From Fictibacillus gelatini DSM 15865 (GTDB lineage: Bacteria; Bacillota; Bacilli; Bacillales; Fictibacillaceae), in NCBI RefSeq assembly GCF_000430745.1, contig NZ_KE387229.1:55729-119728 (forward strand): a stretch of 64,000 nucleotides of DNA, read 5' to 3'. Under the pieces are notes generated by a model. That model ran no database searches. It saw only the letters and a program-made list of their open reading frames with translations, and had not been told where the DNA came from. This document shows, in pieces, positions 52,747 through 61,858 of the stretch; positions within the stretch are counted from its first letter, which is position 1; each line of letters opens with the position of its first letter. A program made the translations under genes and the position numbers.

Positions 52747-53487
52747 ATGGTTCAATCTATTGATCGTGCAATGCAAATTATCCACATTCTTACTTCCGAC
52801 GATCATAAACCCAATTGGTCAATATCGGAAATCGCAGAACAAGCCGAGCTTCCATTAAGCACCGTCCATCGCTTGCTTCGTTCATTAACAAACTATGGCC
52901 TCGTTGCCCAGGTCCCCGAAACGAAGCAATATAAAATTGGGCTAACATGGATGGAGATCGGTTTGAAGCTGCTTGAAAATATGGACTTCAGGTCCGTCGC
53001 CAGGCCCGTTATGGAGAAGCTGGCACAGGAAGTGCAAGAAAGCATCTATTTAAACATGTTGAGCGGGATAAATTCCATTATCATTGAAAGGGTTGACAGT
53101 CCGCTAAAGGTGCGGATGACCGATAACCTTGGAGAACGGATCCCAATGAATATCGGGGCGGCAAATAAAACGATGCTTGCCTTTATGAACCCGATAGACG
53201 CTAAACGAATCATGGACAAGCTCCTCATTTCCGAGAAAAAAAAGAAAGAATTAACGGAGCAGCTATCGGAGGTTCAAAAGAAAGGTTATGCGGTTAGCTA
53301 TGGTGAAAAAACAGAAGGAACCGCATCGATCGCCGCGCCTATTATCGGTTTCGACCAAAAAGTGATGGGAGCTATAAGCATCGGCGTTCTTAGCTACAGC
53401 ATTACGGATGAGCGCTTATCGTTCTTGATCGATAAAGTCATCGAAGCAGCGGAAGAAATATCACTACAAGTCGGCAAAACGCCGTAA
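52747..53487 (+). CDS. IclR-family transcriptional regulator
   Basis: 246 aa. N-terminal winged HTH (SIDRAMQIIHILTSDDHKPN, ISEIAEQAELPLSTVHRLLR in part) and the IclR effector domain from about residue 75: SIYLNMLSGINSIIIERVDS, GAANKTMLAFM and SYGEKTEGTASIAAPIIG. Divergent from the DDAH operon and 53 nt upstream of rocB, so it probably controls both. Effector unknown. Confidence 0.9.
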   Translation: MVQSIDRAMQIIHILTSDDHKPNWSISEIAEQAELPLSTVHRLLRSLTNYGLVAQVPETKQYKIGLTWMEIGLKLLENMDFRSVARPVMEKLAQEVQESIYLNMLSGINSIIIERVDSPLKVRMTDNLGERIPMNIGAANKTMLAFMNPIDAKRIMDKLLISEKKKKELTEQLSEVQKKGYAVSYGEKTEGTASIAAPIIGFDQKVMGAISIGVLSYSITDERLSFLIDKVIEAAEEISLQVGKTP

Positions 53488-53504
53488 AATTTTTTATCTA
53501 TTAT

Positions 53505-53524
53505 TCGGAAACTGATTCCATAAT
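53505..53524. promoter_or_regulatory. Possible IclR-type operator before rocB
   Basis: CGGAA-N4-ATTCCA-type inverted repeat (GGAA-N5-TTCC) lies between the IclR gene and rocB; related CGGAA and TTCGAAAA words occur in the divergent gap at 52559-52660. Low confidence. Confidence 0.3.
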
Positions 53525-53540
53525 ACAGAAAAACAGGAGA

Positions 53541-55196
53541 GTGAACACAATGGAAAAAAAGTGGGCGAAAAAAGAACAATTAATTGACTTATTGTGTGAC
53601 CTTGTCAGCATTCCTAGCATAACCGGCTCTCAAGCGGAAATCGACCTGCCCGGGTTTGTCGTGAATGAGCTTCATGCGCTTCCTTATTTTCAAAAGCATG
53701 AAGAGCATCTCCAGAAAGTGCCAACCGGTGACGGCCGTTATTTCGTTGCGGCATTAGTCAAAAAACGGCCCGATGTCAAAGATACGATTATTCTTATCAG
53801 CCATTTTGACGTAGTTGATGTTGAAGATTACGGTGCGTGGAAAGAACTCGCTTTTAAGCCAAAGGAATTAACCGACCTGTTTTATAAAAACAAAGAAGAG
53901 TTGCCTCCAGATGTCCAGCGAGAAATAAAAGAAGGCAACTGGTTATTCGGCCGTGGCACGATGGATATGAAATGCGGGCTCGCCATGCATATGGCAATGA
54001 TCGAACAGGCGTGTAGCGGCAAATTTGATGGAAACCTTCTGCTTTTAACCGTACCGGATGAAGAAGTCAATTCCATCGGCATGAGAGCCGCCGTGCCTTT
54101 TCTAAACGATTTTGCGAAAAAGAACGATCTTACGTATATAACGGTATTAAACTCCGAGCCGATGTTCACCCGGTATCCCGGTGATCAAAACCATTATATT
54201 TATACCGGGACCATCGGGAAAGTGCTTCCCGGCTTCCTTTGCTATGGAAAAGAAACGCATGTCGGCGAACCGTTTTCCGGATTAAACGGCAATCTCATGG
54301 CGTCTTTACTAACGGCCGAATTGGAACTCAATACCGATTTTTGCGAAAAGGTAGAAGGCGATGTTACCCCTCCGCCAACGAATCTCATCCAGCGCGATTT
54401 AAAGGAAGATTACTCGGTCCAAATTCCCCATCGTGCGGTGACATTGTTCAACTTGTTTTTATTCGAGAAAACGATGGAGGAAATTGTCGAACCTCTCAGG
54501 CAAACGGCTCTTTCTGTTGCGGAAAAAATCAAGTCATCTTATGCGGCTCATGCTGAGAGTTTCGCTAAGCTGGATGCATTTACACCACCGGAGTTAAACG
54601 TTAATGTGCTAACCTATGAAGAATTGTTAAATTACGCTGTTAAAAACTATGGAAAAGAGGAAGTGGAGCGGATTCATGCGATCTCAGGTTATGAAAGCGG
54701 CAAAGATGACCGGGATGCGACGATTAAGCGGGTTGATCAGCTTGCGATATTGTGCAAGGAACTTTCGCCGATGATCGTTCTCTTCTTTGCTCCACCGTAT
54801 TATCCTGCCGTTTGTTCAAGGAACCATCCGCTCATTCAACAGGTATCCTCTGAAATGATGGATGATGCGATAGCGAAGCACGGCGTTACACTCAAACAAC
54901 AAAACTACTTTGGCGGCATTTCCGATCTCAGTTATGTTGGCCTGGCGCATCCGGCAGAAACATTGCATCCGCTAGTCGCTAACATGCCGCTCTGGAATAA
55001 CGGCTATTCATTGCCGCTTGATGATCTCGAACAGTTCAACGTTCCAGTCCTCAATCTCGGTCCTGTTGGCAGAGATGCCCATCAGCGTCATGAACGGTTA
55101 AATGTAGACTACGCCTTTGAAACATTGCTCGATTTGTTGCCTGTCTGCATCGAAAAGCTTTTCTCGGCGAATCAAAGATCTTCTTTAGCAGGGTGA
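53541..55196 (+). CDS. rocB: RocB-like M20-family peptidase/deacylase
   Basis: 551 aa, close to B. subtilis RocB (566 aa). M20 zinc ligands are visible: ILISHFDVVDVEDYGAW (His and Asp, about 88), WLFGRGTMDMKCGLAMHMAM (about 134-153), VPDEEVNSIGMRAA (about 172). C-terminal dimerisation and catalytic parts include ENYFGGISDLSYVGL-like NYFGGISDLSY. In B. subtilis rocB belongs to the arginine-catabolic roc regulon, biochemical role unproven. Here it stands with two guanidino hydrolases and a permease under an IclR regulator. Confidence 0.85.
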   Translation: MNTMEKKWAKKEQLIDLLCDLVSIPSITGSQAEIDLPGFVVNELHALPYFQKHEEHLQKVPTGDGRYFVAALVKKRPDVKDTIILISHFDVVDVEDYGAWKELAFKPKELTDLFYKNKEELPPDVQREIKEGNWLFGRGTMDMKCGLAMHMAMIEQACSGKFDGNLLLLTVPDEEVNSIGMRAAVPFLNDFAKKNDLTYITVLNSEPMFTRYPGDQNHYIYTGTIGKVLPGFLCYGKETHVGEPFSGLNGNLMASLLTAELELNTDFCEKVEGDVTPPPTNLIQRDLKEDYSVQIPHRAVTLFNLFLFEKTMEEIVEPLRQTALSVAEKIKSSYAAHAESFAKLDAFTPPELNVNVLTYEELLNYAVKNYGKEEVERIHAISGYESGKDDRDATIKRVDQLAILCKELSPMIVLFFAPPYYPAVCSRNHPLIQQVSSEMMDDAIAKHGVTLKQQNYFGGISDLSYVGLAHPAETLHPLVANMPLWNNGYSLPLDDLEQFNVPVLNLGPVGRDAHQRHERLNVDYAFETLLDLLPVCIEKLFSANQRSSLAG

Positions 55197-55235
55197 CTGT
55201 CACAGTTCTTGCCAACGATTATTCCTGTGACAATA

Positions 55236-55244
55236 TGATATAAT
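55236..55244 (+). promoter_or_regulatory. Extended -10 promoter of pdxK
   Basis: TGATATAAT is a TGnTATAAT motif about 58 bp before the ATG. An inverted repeat TGTCACAG / CTGTGACA (55198-55232) lies just upstream, after rocB, and may be a rocB terminator or an operator. Confidence 0.5.
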
Positions 55245-55302
55245 TTTTATAGCAAATGCTCGCAAAACGAGAAATACTAAATTAAAAGGGGGAAAAAGCT
55301 TT

Positions 55303-56127
55303 ATGACAATGCCAAAAGCATTAACGATTGCAGGTTCGGATTCAAGCGGAGGCGCCGGTCTGCAAGCCGATTTAAAAACGTTCCAAGAACGCGGTGTGTA
55401 TGGAATGACAGCGATTACAACACTTGTTGCGATGGACCCAAAAAACAATTGGTTCCATCATGTCTTCCCGATTGCGGCAAGCACGCTGGAAGCGCAGCTC
55501 GAAACCATTTTTTCCGTTGGCGTTGACGCCTTAAAAACAGGAATGCTCGGTGCAATCGATATCATTGAAGTTGCCGCTAAACAAATCGAAGAACATGAAG
55601 TGAAAAACGTCGTTATCGACCCAGTAATGGTATGTAAAGGGCAAGACGAAGCACTTCATCCGGAAACGAATGATTGCCTTCGTGATGTCCTTGTGCCAAA
55701 GGCGCTCGTTGTCACTCCAAATCTATTTGAAGCCGCCCAGCTCAGCAAAAAAGCGCCAATTAAAACCGTAGACGATATGAAAGATGCAGCAGCCAAAATT
55801 CATGAGCTCGGGGCGAAATACGTCTTGATTAAAGGCGGCGCGAAGTTAGAACATGCAGGTGCTATCGATTTGCTATACGATGGAAAGACATTCGATATTT
55901 TAGAATCTGAACGAATCAATACCACCTATACGCACGGGGCAGGATGTACGTATTCGGCAGCCATTACGGCCGAGCTGGCAAAAGGAAAACCGGTAAAAGA
56001 AGCTATACAAACAGCTAAACAATTCATTACGGCAGCGATCCGCCACTCTTTCCGCTTAAATGAATACGTCGGCCCAACCAATCATGCGGCTTTCCGTCAA
56101 TACGAAAAAGAGGCGCAAAAAATATAA
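55303..56127 (+). CDS. pdxK: Pyridoxal/pyridoxine kinase (PdxK, ThiD-like family)
   Basis: 274 aa. ITIAGSDSSGGAGLQADLKT-like N-terminus (AGSDSSGGAGLQADLKTF), DPVMVCKGQDEAL (about 107), ILGAKYVLIKGG-like KYVLIKGGAK (about 184), and the catalytic motif YTHGAGCTYSAAI (about 208; TxGAGxxF-type). The Bacillus PdxK of this ribokinase-superfamily group phosphorylates pyridoxal/pyridoxine and also HMP, giving PLP. The VMVCKG rather than VMVAKSG supports PdxK over ThiD. Own promoter and terminator. Confidence 0.85.
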   Translation: MTMPKALTIAGSDSSGGAGLQADLKTFQERGVYGMTAITTLVAMDPKNNWFHHVFPIAASTLEAQLETIFSVGVDALKTGMLGAIDIIEVAAKQIEEHEVKNVVIDPVMVCKGQDEALHPETNDCLRDVLVPKALVVTPNLFEAAQLSKKAPIKTVDDMKDAAAKIHELGAKYVLIKGGAKLEHAGAIDLLYDGKTFDILESERINTTYTHGAGCTYSAAITAELAKGKPVKEAIQTAKQFITAAIRHSFRLNEYVGPTNHAAFRQYEKEAQKI

Positions 56128-56160
56128 TGAAGTAGAGCTGAATGCTCTACTTCATTTATT
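56127..56160 (+). terminator. Terminator of pdxK
   Basis: ATGAAGTAGAGC / GCTCTACTTCAT stem of 12 bp followed by TTATTT. Confidence 0.85.
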
Positions 56161-56194
56161 TATAGGCAAAAAACTCCTACCTTTGTAATGTTTC

Positions 56195-57298
56195 TTATGT
56201 TGAAGCGATTCCTGCCATTCTGTCAATCTCGGCATTGATTTCATCTCTGATTTGATCAATTTTAGAAAAATTAATTGCTTTGATATAGAATGACTCTAAT
56301 TCATCGTGCAAAGCTTTTGCGTTTTGCAGCCAGCTGGTGGCCTCTTTCATTTTGGCTGAATACCTTCCTGAAATTTCTTTTAACTGATCGGCAAATTTCT
56401 CATCTGTTCCTGGAACGATAGCTGCTTCATACAAATCAATCACCTCATCGGTTGATCGATCTGGAAAATATTCATGTGGAGCCGTGCTGTCAAAGATGGC
56501 AAAACCGAGCTCCCTTACGATTACCATATCAAGACTATGAGGGTCAAAGCCGCAATGGTAAATCTCCACATCCAATCCTCTCGATTCGGCTTCCTCTGCC
56601 AGCTTTTTCAACATCGTTGATTTCCCCGAGCCCGGGCGTCCTTTTAAAAAGTACCTTTTCTTAACATCTTCTGTTAAATTCGGGATGAAATCGACCGCAC
56701 CTTTTGGCGTTGCCGCTCCTAAAAACCGATGGCGTCTATCCGCCACTTTACTTTTCTTATGTTTGCCAAATAAAGCGTCGGTCAGCTTTTCCGTCAATTG
56801 ATTCAGCTTTGAAAAATCGATGTTGTTAATATATATTTCTTCCCATTCATCATGAATGCTTAATGCTTCTGCAAACCTGGCATAAGCATTTTCATAAGAC
56901 TTGCTTATTTCGCCACAGCACTTATGGATCTTATCTTTATGCTTCATTAACTTTTCTGAATCCCACGCTTCGCCTAAATTTACATATTCCTCAACGGCTC
57001 CCGGTGCTTTCGGTTCAATGACATGAGGGGCAGTGCCGTCTACAATTCCAACCTTTAATGCCGGGATGATCACGCCATCAATCGACTCGTTATCCGATGA
57101 GCAATGGACATATTCAATCGCAAAGCCTTTTCCGCTCCACTCGCCCCCGATATGTTTCATTAACGTCGATTTCCCCGTCCCTGGACCGCCTTTTAGAATA
57201 AACAGGCGCTCAAGCCCTTGCAAATTCGAATCAAACAAATTATAAAATCCTCTGGCCGTATTTCCGCCCGCAAAATAATTTTTGATTTTGCCCGCCAT
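56195..57298 (-). CDS. Tandem P-loop ATPase (PRK06851 family)
   Basis: 367 aa. Two homologous halves, each with its own Walker A: LKGGPGTGKSTLMKHIG (about 36) and LKGRPGSGKSTMLKKL (about 219). Each is followed by similar words: YVHCSSDNESIDGVIIP / YHCGFDPHSLDMVIV and DGTAPHVIEP / DSTAPHEYFP. Family members are found in Bacillus and clostridia with unknown function. Not in an operon. Internal duplication is evident. Confidence 0.85.
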   Translation of the reverse strand: MAGKIKNYFAGGNTARGFYNLFDSNLQGLERLFILKGGPGTGKSTLMKHIGGEWSGKGFAIEYVHCSSDNESIDGVIIPALKVGIVDGTAPHVIEPKAPGAVEEYVNLGEAWDSEKLMKHKDKIHKCCGEISKSYENAYARFAEALSIHDEWEEIYINNIDFSKLNQLTEKLTDALFGKHKKSKVADRRHRFLGAATPKGAVDFIPNLTEDVKKRYFLKGRPGSGKSTMLKKLAEEAESRGLDVEIYHCGFDPHSLDMVIVRELGFAIFDSTAPHEYFPDRSTDEVIDLYEAAIVPGTDEKFADQLKEISGRYSAKMKEATSWLQNAKALHDELESFYIKAINFSKIDQIRDEINAEIDRMAGIAST

Positions 57299-57447
57299 CG
57301 TCTCACTTCCTTCTACGATTCTTCACAAACCAGCATATGCCCAAATGGGCGTTCACGTGAATGGGCTAAAAAAATTTCAAAATTCTCTTTTCTAATTCCG
57401 ATTAAAGTGGTAGGATTAGTATAAATTAAAAATGAGGGGTGATTTTA

Positions 57448-57735
57448 ATGGGTTTTATTACATTAAGGGAGCGTTCTTTTCTTTGCAATTACCTTTCATC
57501 CTTACAAAACGTAACAACGTTGGAGCATGACAAAAAAGTGATCCTTTCTCTTTTCAAAAAGTTAAGCAATCCGTACCCTTATTTGCCTTATCATTTGAGC
57601 CGAGAAGAGACTGACTATTTAATTCAAAAATTGTCCGACCGTCTGGATGATGCGTATGACTCAAGAAACGATTATGAAATCAAGGCGATTGAAAGACTTA
57701 CAGAAAAATTCCAGGATGGCGTCCATCTCACTTAA
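57448..57735 (+). CDS. Small soluble helical protein, unknown
   Basis: 95 aa from the ATG at 57448 with GAGGGGTG about 6 nt upstream; an in-frame GTG at 57439 lies inside that site. Helical and charged (LERSFLCNYLSSL-like start RERSFLCNYLSSLQNV, LSREETDYLIQKLSDRLDD). I recognise no family. It lies 22 nt upstream of the alpha/beta hydrolase and is probably co-transcribed. Confidence 0.65.
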   Translation: MGFITLRERSFLCNYLSSLQNVTTLEHDKKVILSLFKKLSNPYPYLPYHLSREETDYLIQKLSDRLDDAYDSRNDYEIKAIERLTEKFQDGVHLT

Positions 57736-57757
57736 CAATAAGGAAGGGGAGACCGAT

Positions 57758-58564
57758 TTGGAAAAGAATTTGGCGATTCAAAGTAATGGGCTTACACTTG
57801 CTGCAACGTTGCATGATCCCTCGAATCAGCAACATTTTATAAATGGCCGGGGCCCGCTTGTTATTATTTGTCATGGCTTTGTCGGAAATCGAATCGGAGA
57901 GCACCGATTATTTGTCCATGCTGCACGTGAGCTATCTTCACTAGGTTTTTTTGTTCTTCGCTTCGATTATGGAGGCTGCGGAGAAAGCAGCGGTGATTAT
58001 GGAGAAGGCGGACTGGATAGCCTGATCCGGCAAACGGGGGATGTGCTTAATTATGCAGAAACCATTCATTCGGTTGACTGCGATCGAATCACGCTGCTGG
58101 GCCATAGCCTGGGCGGAGCTGTCGCGTTGCTCACAGCTGCCCGGGATTCTCGGATTCAACGGCTGATTTTATGGTCAGCGGTCGCCTTTCCTTTTACGGA
58201 TATTGTCCGAATTGTAGGCAAGAGGGCATATGGGCAATCCCGCTTTCAACCTGTCGATTATTTAGGCTATCCATTTTCTTATGGTTATTTCCATTCTTTA
58301 TCAGCTTTTCACCCTTTACAAGAAGCGCAACAATTTAAAGGGGATGTACTCATCGCTCACGGAGATGAAGATGATGTCATTCCTGTCGATTATAGCTTTC
58401 TTTATAAAGAGCAATTCGAAAAGCGGAAAATGGGCCAATCCGAACATAAAACGATTTACGGCGCCAACCATACTTTTCTATCCCGGGAAAGCAGAGATCA
58501 ACTTTTTCACATAACAAAAGAGTGGTTGTTGGATGAAAAAAAGAAGACAACTCAAAGTGCGTGA
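57758..58564 (+). CDS. Alpha/beta hydrolase (esterase-like)
   Basis: 268 aa from the TTG at 57758 with GGAAGGGGAG upstream; the longer reading to 57647 overlaps the previous gene by about 90 nt without a site. Oxyanion region ICHGFVGNR (about 35), nucleophile GHSLGGAVALL (about 116), Asp in HGDEDDVIP (about 216) and His in GANHTFLS (about 248): a full triad. Substrate unknown. Terminator follows at 58541-58578. Confidence 0.85.
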   Translation: MEKNLAIQSNGLTLAATLHDPSNQQHFINGRGPLVIICHGFVGNRIGEHRLFVHAARELSSLGFFVLRFDYGGCGESSGDYGEGGLDSLIRQTGDVLNYAETIHSVDCDRITLLGHSLGGAVALLTAARDSRIQRLILWSAVAFPFTDIVRIVGKRAYGQSRFQPVDYLGYPFSYGYFHSLSAFHPLQEAQQFKGDVLIAHGDEDDVIPVDYSFLYKEQFEKRKMGQSEHKTIYGANHTFLSRESRDQLFHITKEWLLDEKKKTTQSA

Positions 58565-58578
58565 GTTGTCTTCTTTTA
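58541..58578. terminator. Bidirectional terminator, hydrolase / tdh
   Basis: AAGAAGACAACTC / GAGTTGTCTTCTT, a 13-bp perfect stem ending in TTT. Confidence 0.85.
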
Positions 58579-58580
58579 CA

Positions 58581-59543
58581 TTATTGAATTTCTTTAGAAA
58601 GTAGTTTTTGGCTTAACTTTTCAAGCATATCTTTCGTCATTCTCACTAAATCATAATCAGCTTCAAAGCCCCACTCTTCTTTTGCCGCCGTTGCGTCGAT
58701 AAAATTCGGCCAGCTTTCGGCAATTGCCTGCCTTACAGGATCAACGTCATAATCAATTGTGAAGTCTGGAATATGCTTGCGGATGGCCGCGGCAAGTTCC
58801 TCAGGTTCAAAGCTCATGGCTGTGATGTTAAAGGCATTTCGATGCTTCAATCTTGAAGAATCTGCCTCCATTAACGTAATAATGGCCTTTAACGCATCCG
58901 GCATATACATCATGTCCATATACGTGTCCGGTGCAATATAAGAGGTGTATTTGCCACTTTTAATCGCTTCATAGTAAATTTCAACCGCATAATCCGTCGT
59001 TCCGCCGCCTGGAGGCGCCACATAGGAGATCAAGCCAGGAAAGCGCACCCCGCGTGTGTCCACGCCGAATTTTTCATAATAGTAATCACACAGTAATTCC
59101 CCTGCTACTTTGTTAACACCATACATCGTTGTCGGTCGTTGAATGGTGTCTTGCGGTGTATTGTTTTTAGGCGTTGTTGGACCGAATGCCCCGATGGAGC
59201 TCGGCGTAAAGAATTGGCATTTCAATTCCCGTGCCACTTCTAACGCATTAATGAGGCCGCCCATATTTAAATTCCAGGCAAGAAGCGGTTTTTTCTCAGC
59301 GGTGGCCGAGAGCAATGCCGCTAAATGCATGATCGTGTCCACTTCATATTTTTTCGCTATATCAAAAATGGCTTTCGAATCTGTGACGTCTACCATTTCA
59401 AATGGACCTGAATGAACCACATCGCTGTCTGTCTTTCGAATATCTGATGCAATCACATTGTCATACCCGTAAATGTCGCGCAATTTCATCACAAGTTCCG
59501 AGCCAATTTGGCCTAACGCTCCGGTGACAAAGATTTTTTTCAT
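58581..59543 (-). CDS. tdh: L-threonine 3-dehydrogenase, SDR (epimerase-like) type
   Basis: 320 aa. Rossmann motif [18 protein letters not shown], active-site [13 protein letters not shown] and the YxxxK in [14 protein letters not shown] (Tyr about 141, Lys about 145), [10 protein letters not shown]. This is the short-chain UDP-galactose-epimerase-like threonine dehydrogenase, not the zinc type. It oxidises threonine to 2-amino-3-oxobutyrate (NAD+). 20 nt after kbl, the next enzyme of the pathway. Confidence 0.9.
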   Translation of the reverse strand: MKKIFVTGALGQIGSELVMKLRDIYGYDNVIASDIRKTDSDVVHSGPFEMVDVTDSKAIFDIAKKYEVDTIMHLAALLSATAEKKPLLAWNLNMGGLINALEVARELKCQFFTPSSIGAFGPTTPKNNTPQDTIQRPTTMYGVNKVAGELLCDYYYEKFGVDTRGVRFPGLISYVAPPGGGTTDYAVEIYYEAIKSGKYTSYIAPDTYMDMMYMPDALKAIITLMEADSSRLKHRNAFNITAMSFEPEELAAAIRKHIPDFTIDYDVDPVRQAIAESWPNFIDATAAKEEWGFEADYDLVRMTKDMLEKLSQKLLSKEIQ

Positions 59544-59563
59544 AATGGCTCCTCCAAACGTCT

Positions 59564-60754
59564 CTAAATAATTCCCATTTCTTTTCCGATCTTTTCATAA
59601 ATCGATAATGCCTGATCTAACATTTCTTTCGTATGCGCCGCAGTCGGCATATTGCGAACCCTTCCCGTACCTTTTGGAACCGTAGGGAATACGATTGCTT
59701 TTGCATATACGCCTTCTTCATTCAACCGTTTACTGAACTGTTGGGTTTGAACTTCATCCCCGATAATGCACGGTGTAATTGGTGTTTCACTTTCTCCGAT
59801 ATTAAACCCGAGTTCTTTCAAGCCTTTCTTTAAATATCTTCCGTTTTCCCATAGTCTTTCTTGCAACTCGGTGCTCTCCATTAATATTTCAAGCGATTTG
59901 ATGCACGCCGCGACATCGCCCGGTGTTAAAGACGTCGAAAACAAGAACGGGCGACTTCTTACTTTTAACCAATCAATTAATTGTTGTTTCCCGGCAACAT
60001 ATCCTCCAACAACACCGATTGCTTTAGATAGTGTTCCGATCTGGAAATCGATTTTATCCGATAGCCCAAAATGTTTAACCGTACCGGCACCGTTTCCTAA
60101 AACACCCGATCCGTGTGCATCGTCCACATACGTAATCAAATCAAATTCTTCAGCGATTTTGACGATTTCCGGCAACTTCGCAATATCGCCGTCCATGGAG
60201 AATACGCCGTCGGTAATGACCATGATTTTATTGTATAACCCGGATTCAACAGCCTCTTTCGCTTTCTGGCGCAAATCGTCCATATCGGAATGGTTGAAGC
60301 GGATGATTTTCGCTTTTGAGAGCCGGCACCCATCAATAATAGAAGCATGGTTAAGCTCATCCGAAAGAATCGCGTCATTTTTATCCATCACAGCTGAAAT
60401 GGCCGCCATATTACAGTTAAATCCTGATTGATAGGCGATCGCCGCTTCTGTATGCTTAAATTTCGCTAACTTTTCTTCTAGCTCCAAATGGATCTTTAAT
60501 GTTCCATTGATTGTCCGGACAGCGCCCGCACCTACGCCATATGATTCAATGGCTTGTTTTGTGGCCTCTTTTAATCTTTCATCCGTTGCTAATCCAAGGT
60601 AGTTATTTGAGGATAAATTGATCAACTCTTTGCCGCCGATTTTAATCATTGGCCCGTTAGCGCTTTCTAAAGGATCAATTTCGTTATAAAGGCCCTTGCT
60701 CTTTAAATCCTCTAAATTCTCATGCAAAAACTTGTCTAATGTGTGGCTTGACAC
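59564..60754 (-). CDS. kbl: Glycine C-acetyltransferase (2-amino-3-ketobutyrate CoA ligase)
   Basis: 396 aa. Aminotransferase-fold PLP enzyme: [41 protein letters not shown] (Asp-x-His, about 206) and the PLP lysine in [15 protein letters not shown] (about 243). Splits 2-amino-3-oxobutyrate with CoA into glycine and acetyl-CoA. Operon kbl-tdh encodes threonine catabolism to glycine. The 297-nt gap upstream (60755-61051) shows no defined site. Confidence 0.93.
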   Translation of the reverse strand: MSSHTLDKFLHENLEDLKSKGLYNEIDPLESANGPMIKIGGKELINLSSNNYLGLATDERLKEATKQAIESYGVGAGAVRTINGTLKIHLELEEKLAKFKHTEAAIAYQSGFNCNMAAISAVMDKNDAILSDELNHASIIDGCRLSKAKIIRFNHSDMDDLRQKAKEAVESGLYNKIMVITDGVFSMDGDIAKLPEIVKIAEEFDLITYVDDAHGSGVLGNGAGTVKHFGLSDKIDFQIGTLSKAIGVVGGYVAGKQQLIDWLKVRSRPFLFSTSLTPGDVAACIKSLEILMESTELQERLWENGRYLKKGLKELGFNIGESETPITPCIIGDEVQTQQFSKRLNEEGVYAKAIVFPTVPKGTGRVRNMPTAAHTKEMLDQALSIYEKIGKEMGII

Positions 60755-61014
60755 AAAAAATCGCCTCCTATCAGGATTTTTTTGCTTATATACGCAAATT
60801 CTTGGCGTCAGATTGAAGAAAACAAATGTACATTTCAGAAATACACAATAATAACGATAAACATTTTTATATCAATGATCTATATATATTAATGTATCAC
60901 ATTCCGACGAAAATGTTTACATGAAGAGGACATTTTTTAAAAATTTTTATGGATTTTAATCTATTTTTTATGTTCCCCATGTATTCTTTCCTCTAATCAC
61001 CCCCAGACATAAAG

Positions 61015-61050
61015 AAAACCGCCAGCCGAAATCATCGGTTAGCGGTTTCC
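61015..61050 (-). terminator. Terminator of the HEPN/MNT pair
   Basis: AAACCGC...GCGGTTT imperfect stem immediately beyond the HEPN stop, followed on the minus strand by TCTTTAT. Confidence 0.6.
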
Positions 61051-61051
61051 T

Positions 61052-61453
61052 TCATAATGTCGATAGACGTTCATTAACCCTTGTCAACCACGTTCTAAAT
61101 AGAACTTCATAACTTTTTAAGCGACTATATATTTCTTTTGCCAGAGCCTCGTTGTACGTATGTACTGTCAAATTAAGGTCATCTGCCATTTGAAGAAGAA
61201 CAATGGCCTCATCATCATTTATTAATTGCACTTCCCGGCATGAACGAATCACTGCTTTTGGAGAGGCAACGTCAATCCCTTCCACATCGAGTAACCATTG
61301 TTTCGAAGCTCTCCATATCGCTTCAAAAGTGAATTCAAACCGCTGGATTGCGGCATCCCTTTCAATTGGTGAAGGTGATTAGATTTCCATCACTTCTTCA
61401 AAGGCACCAAGTGCTTTTTCAGCCAAATTTAATCGTTGCTTTAGACGTTCCAT
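61052..61453 (-). pseudogene. HEPN-domain toxin (HI0074-type nucleotidyltransferase substrate-binding), nonsense-disrupted
   Basis: ATG at 61453 with GAGGGG upstream, overlapping the MNT gene by 13 nt. Reads ERLKQRLNLAEKALGAFEEV, then a TAA at 61379-61381, then in the same frame SPIERDAAIQRFEFTFEAIW and LQMADDLNLTVHTYNEALA. That is the whole HEPN fold of about 133 codons with one stop, most simply CAA to TAA. The usual RN-x3-H active-site arginine is Leu here (DDLNLTVH), so even a read-through product may lack RNase activity. Confidence 0.8.
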
Positions 61454-61746
61454 TTAATCCCCTCTTCCTTTACTTTATTACGAAATTGTTCATCCGAATA
61501 TGTTAAGTCAACAATTTCAACTCGATAAGGTATCGTAGATTCCTCAAGTTCTAACCGCAACCTTGTGAGCGTCCCATCTGGAAGGCAGGAAGTATAACTA
61601 ACAGCAATATCTATGTCTGAAGTTGGCCTCTCTTGTTTTCGTGCCCACGAACCAAATAAATAAACGACCGCTTCAGTATTTTGTAAACAGGAAAAAACAA
61701 TCCTTTTGACTTCTTCCAAAATTTTATCCCGGTTAGCTACAGACAC
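61441..61746 (-). CDS. MNT-type nucleotidyltransferase (antitoxin of a HEPN/MNT pair)
   Basis: 101 aa; GTG start with AAAGGAG 8 nt upstream. The minimal nucleotidyltransferase signature LFGSWARKQERPTSDIDIAV (G-S-x10-S-D-x-D) is at about 30-49. In the studied MntA/HepT systems the MNT protein adds AMP to HEPN and so blocks its RNase. The downstream partner is a pseudogene, so this antitoxin is now orphaned. All nucleotide-binding acids are intact. Confidence 0.85.
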   Translation of the reverse strand: MSVANRDKILEEVKRIVFSCLQNTEAVVYLFGSWARKQERPTSDIDIAVSYTSCLPDGTLTRLRLELEESTIPYRVEIVDLTYSDEQFRNKVKEEGIKWNV

Positions 61747-61858
61747 AGTCTTATCTCCTTTGCATCTAAAGTTATATCAAAATCTTTCGCTACAAGGTCC
61801 TTTTTTCCTTTATTGATTTTAATGCGTATTTCGACAATTTCCGAGGAAATGAACTTTT

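Noticed and set aside
56195..57298. Two-gene fusion caused by assembly error in the tandem P-loop protein
   Set aside because: The two halves are diverged from each other and the double P-loop layout is the normal form of this family.
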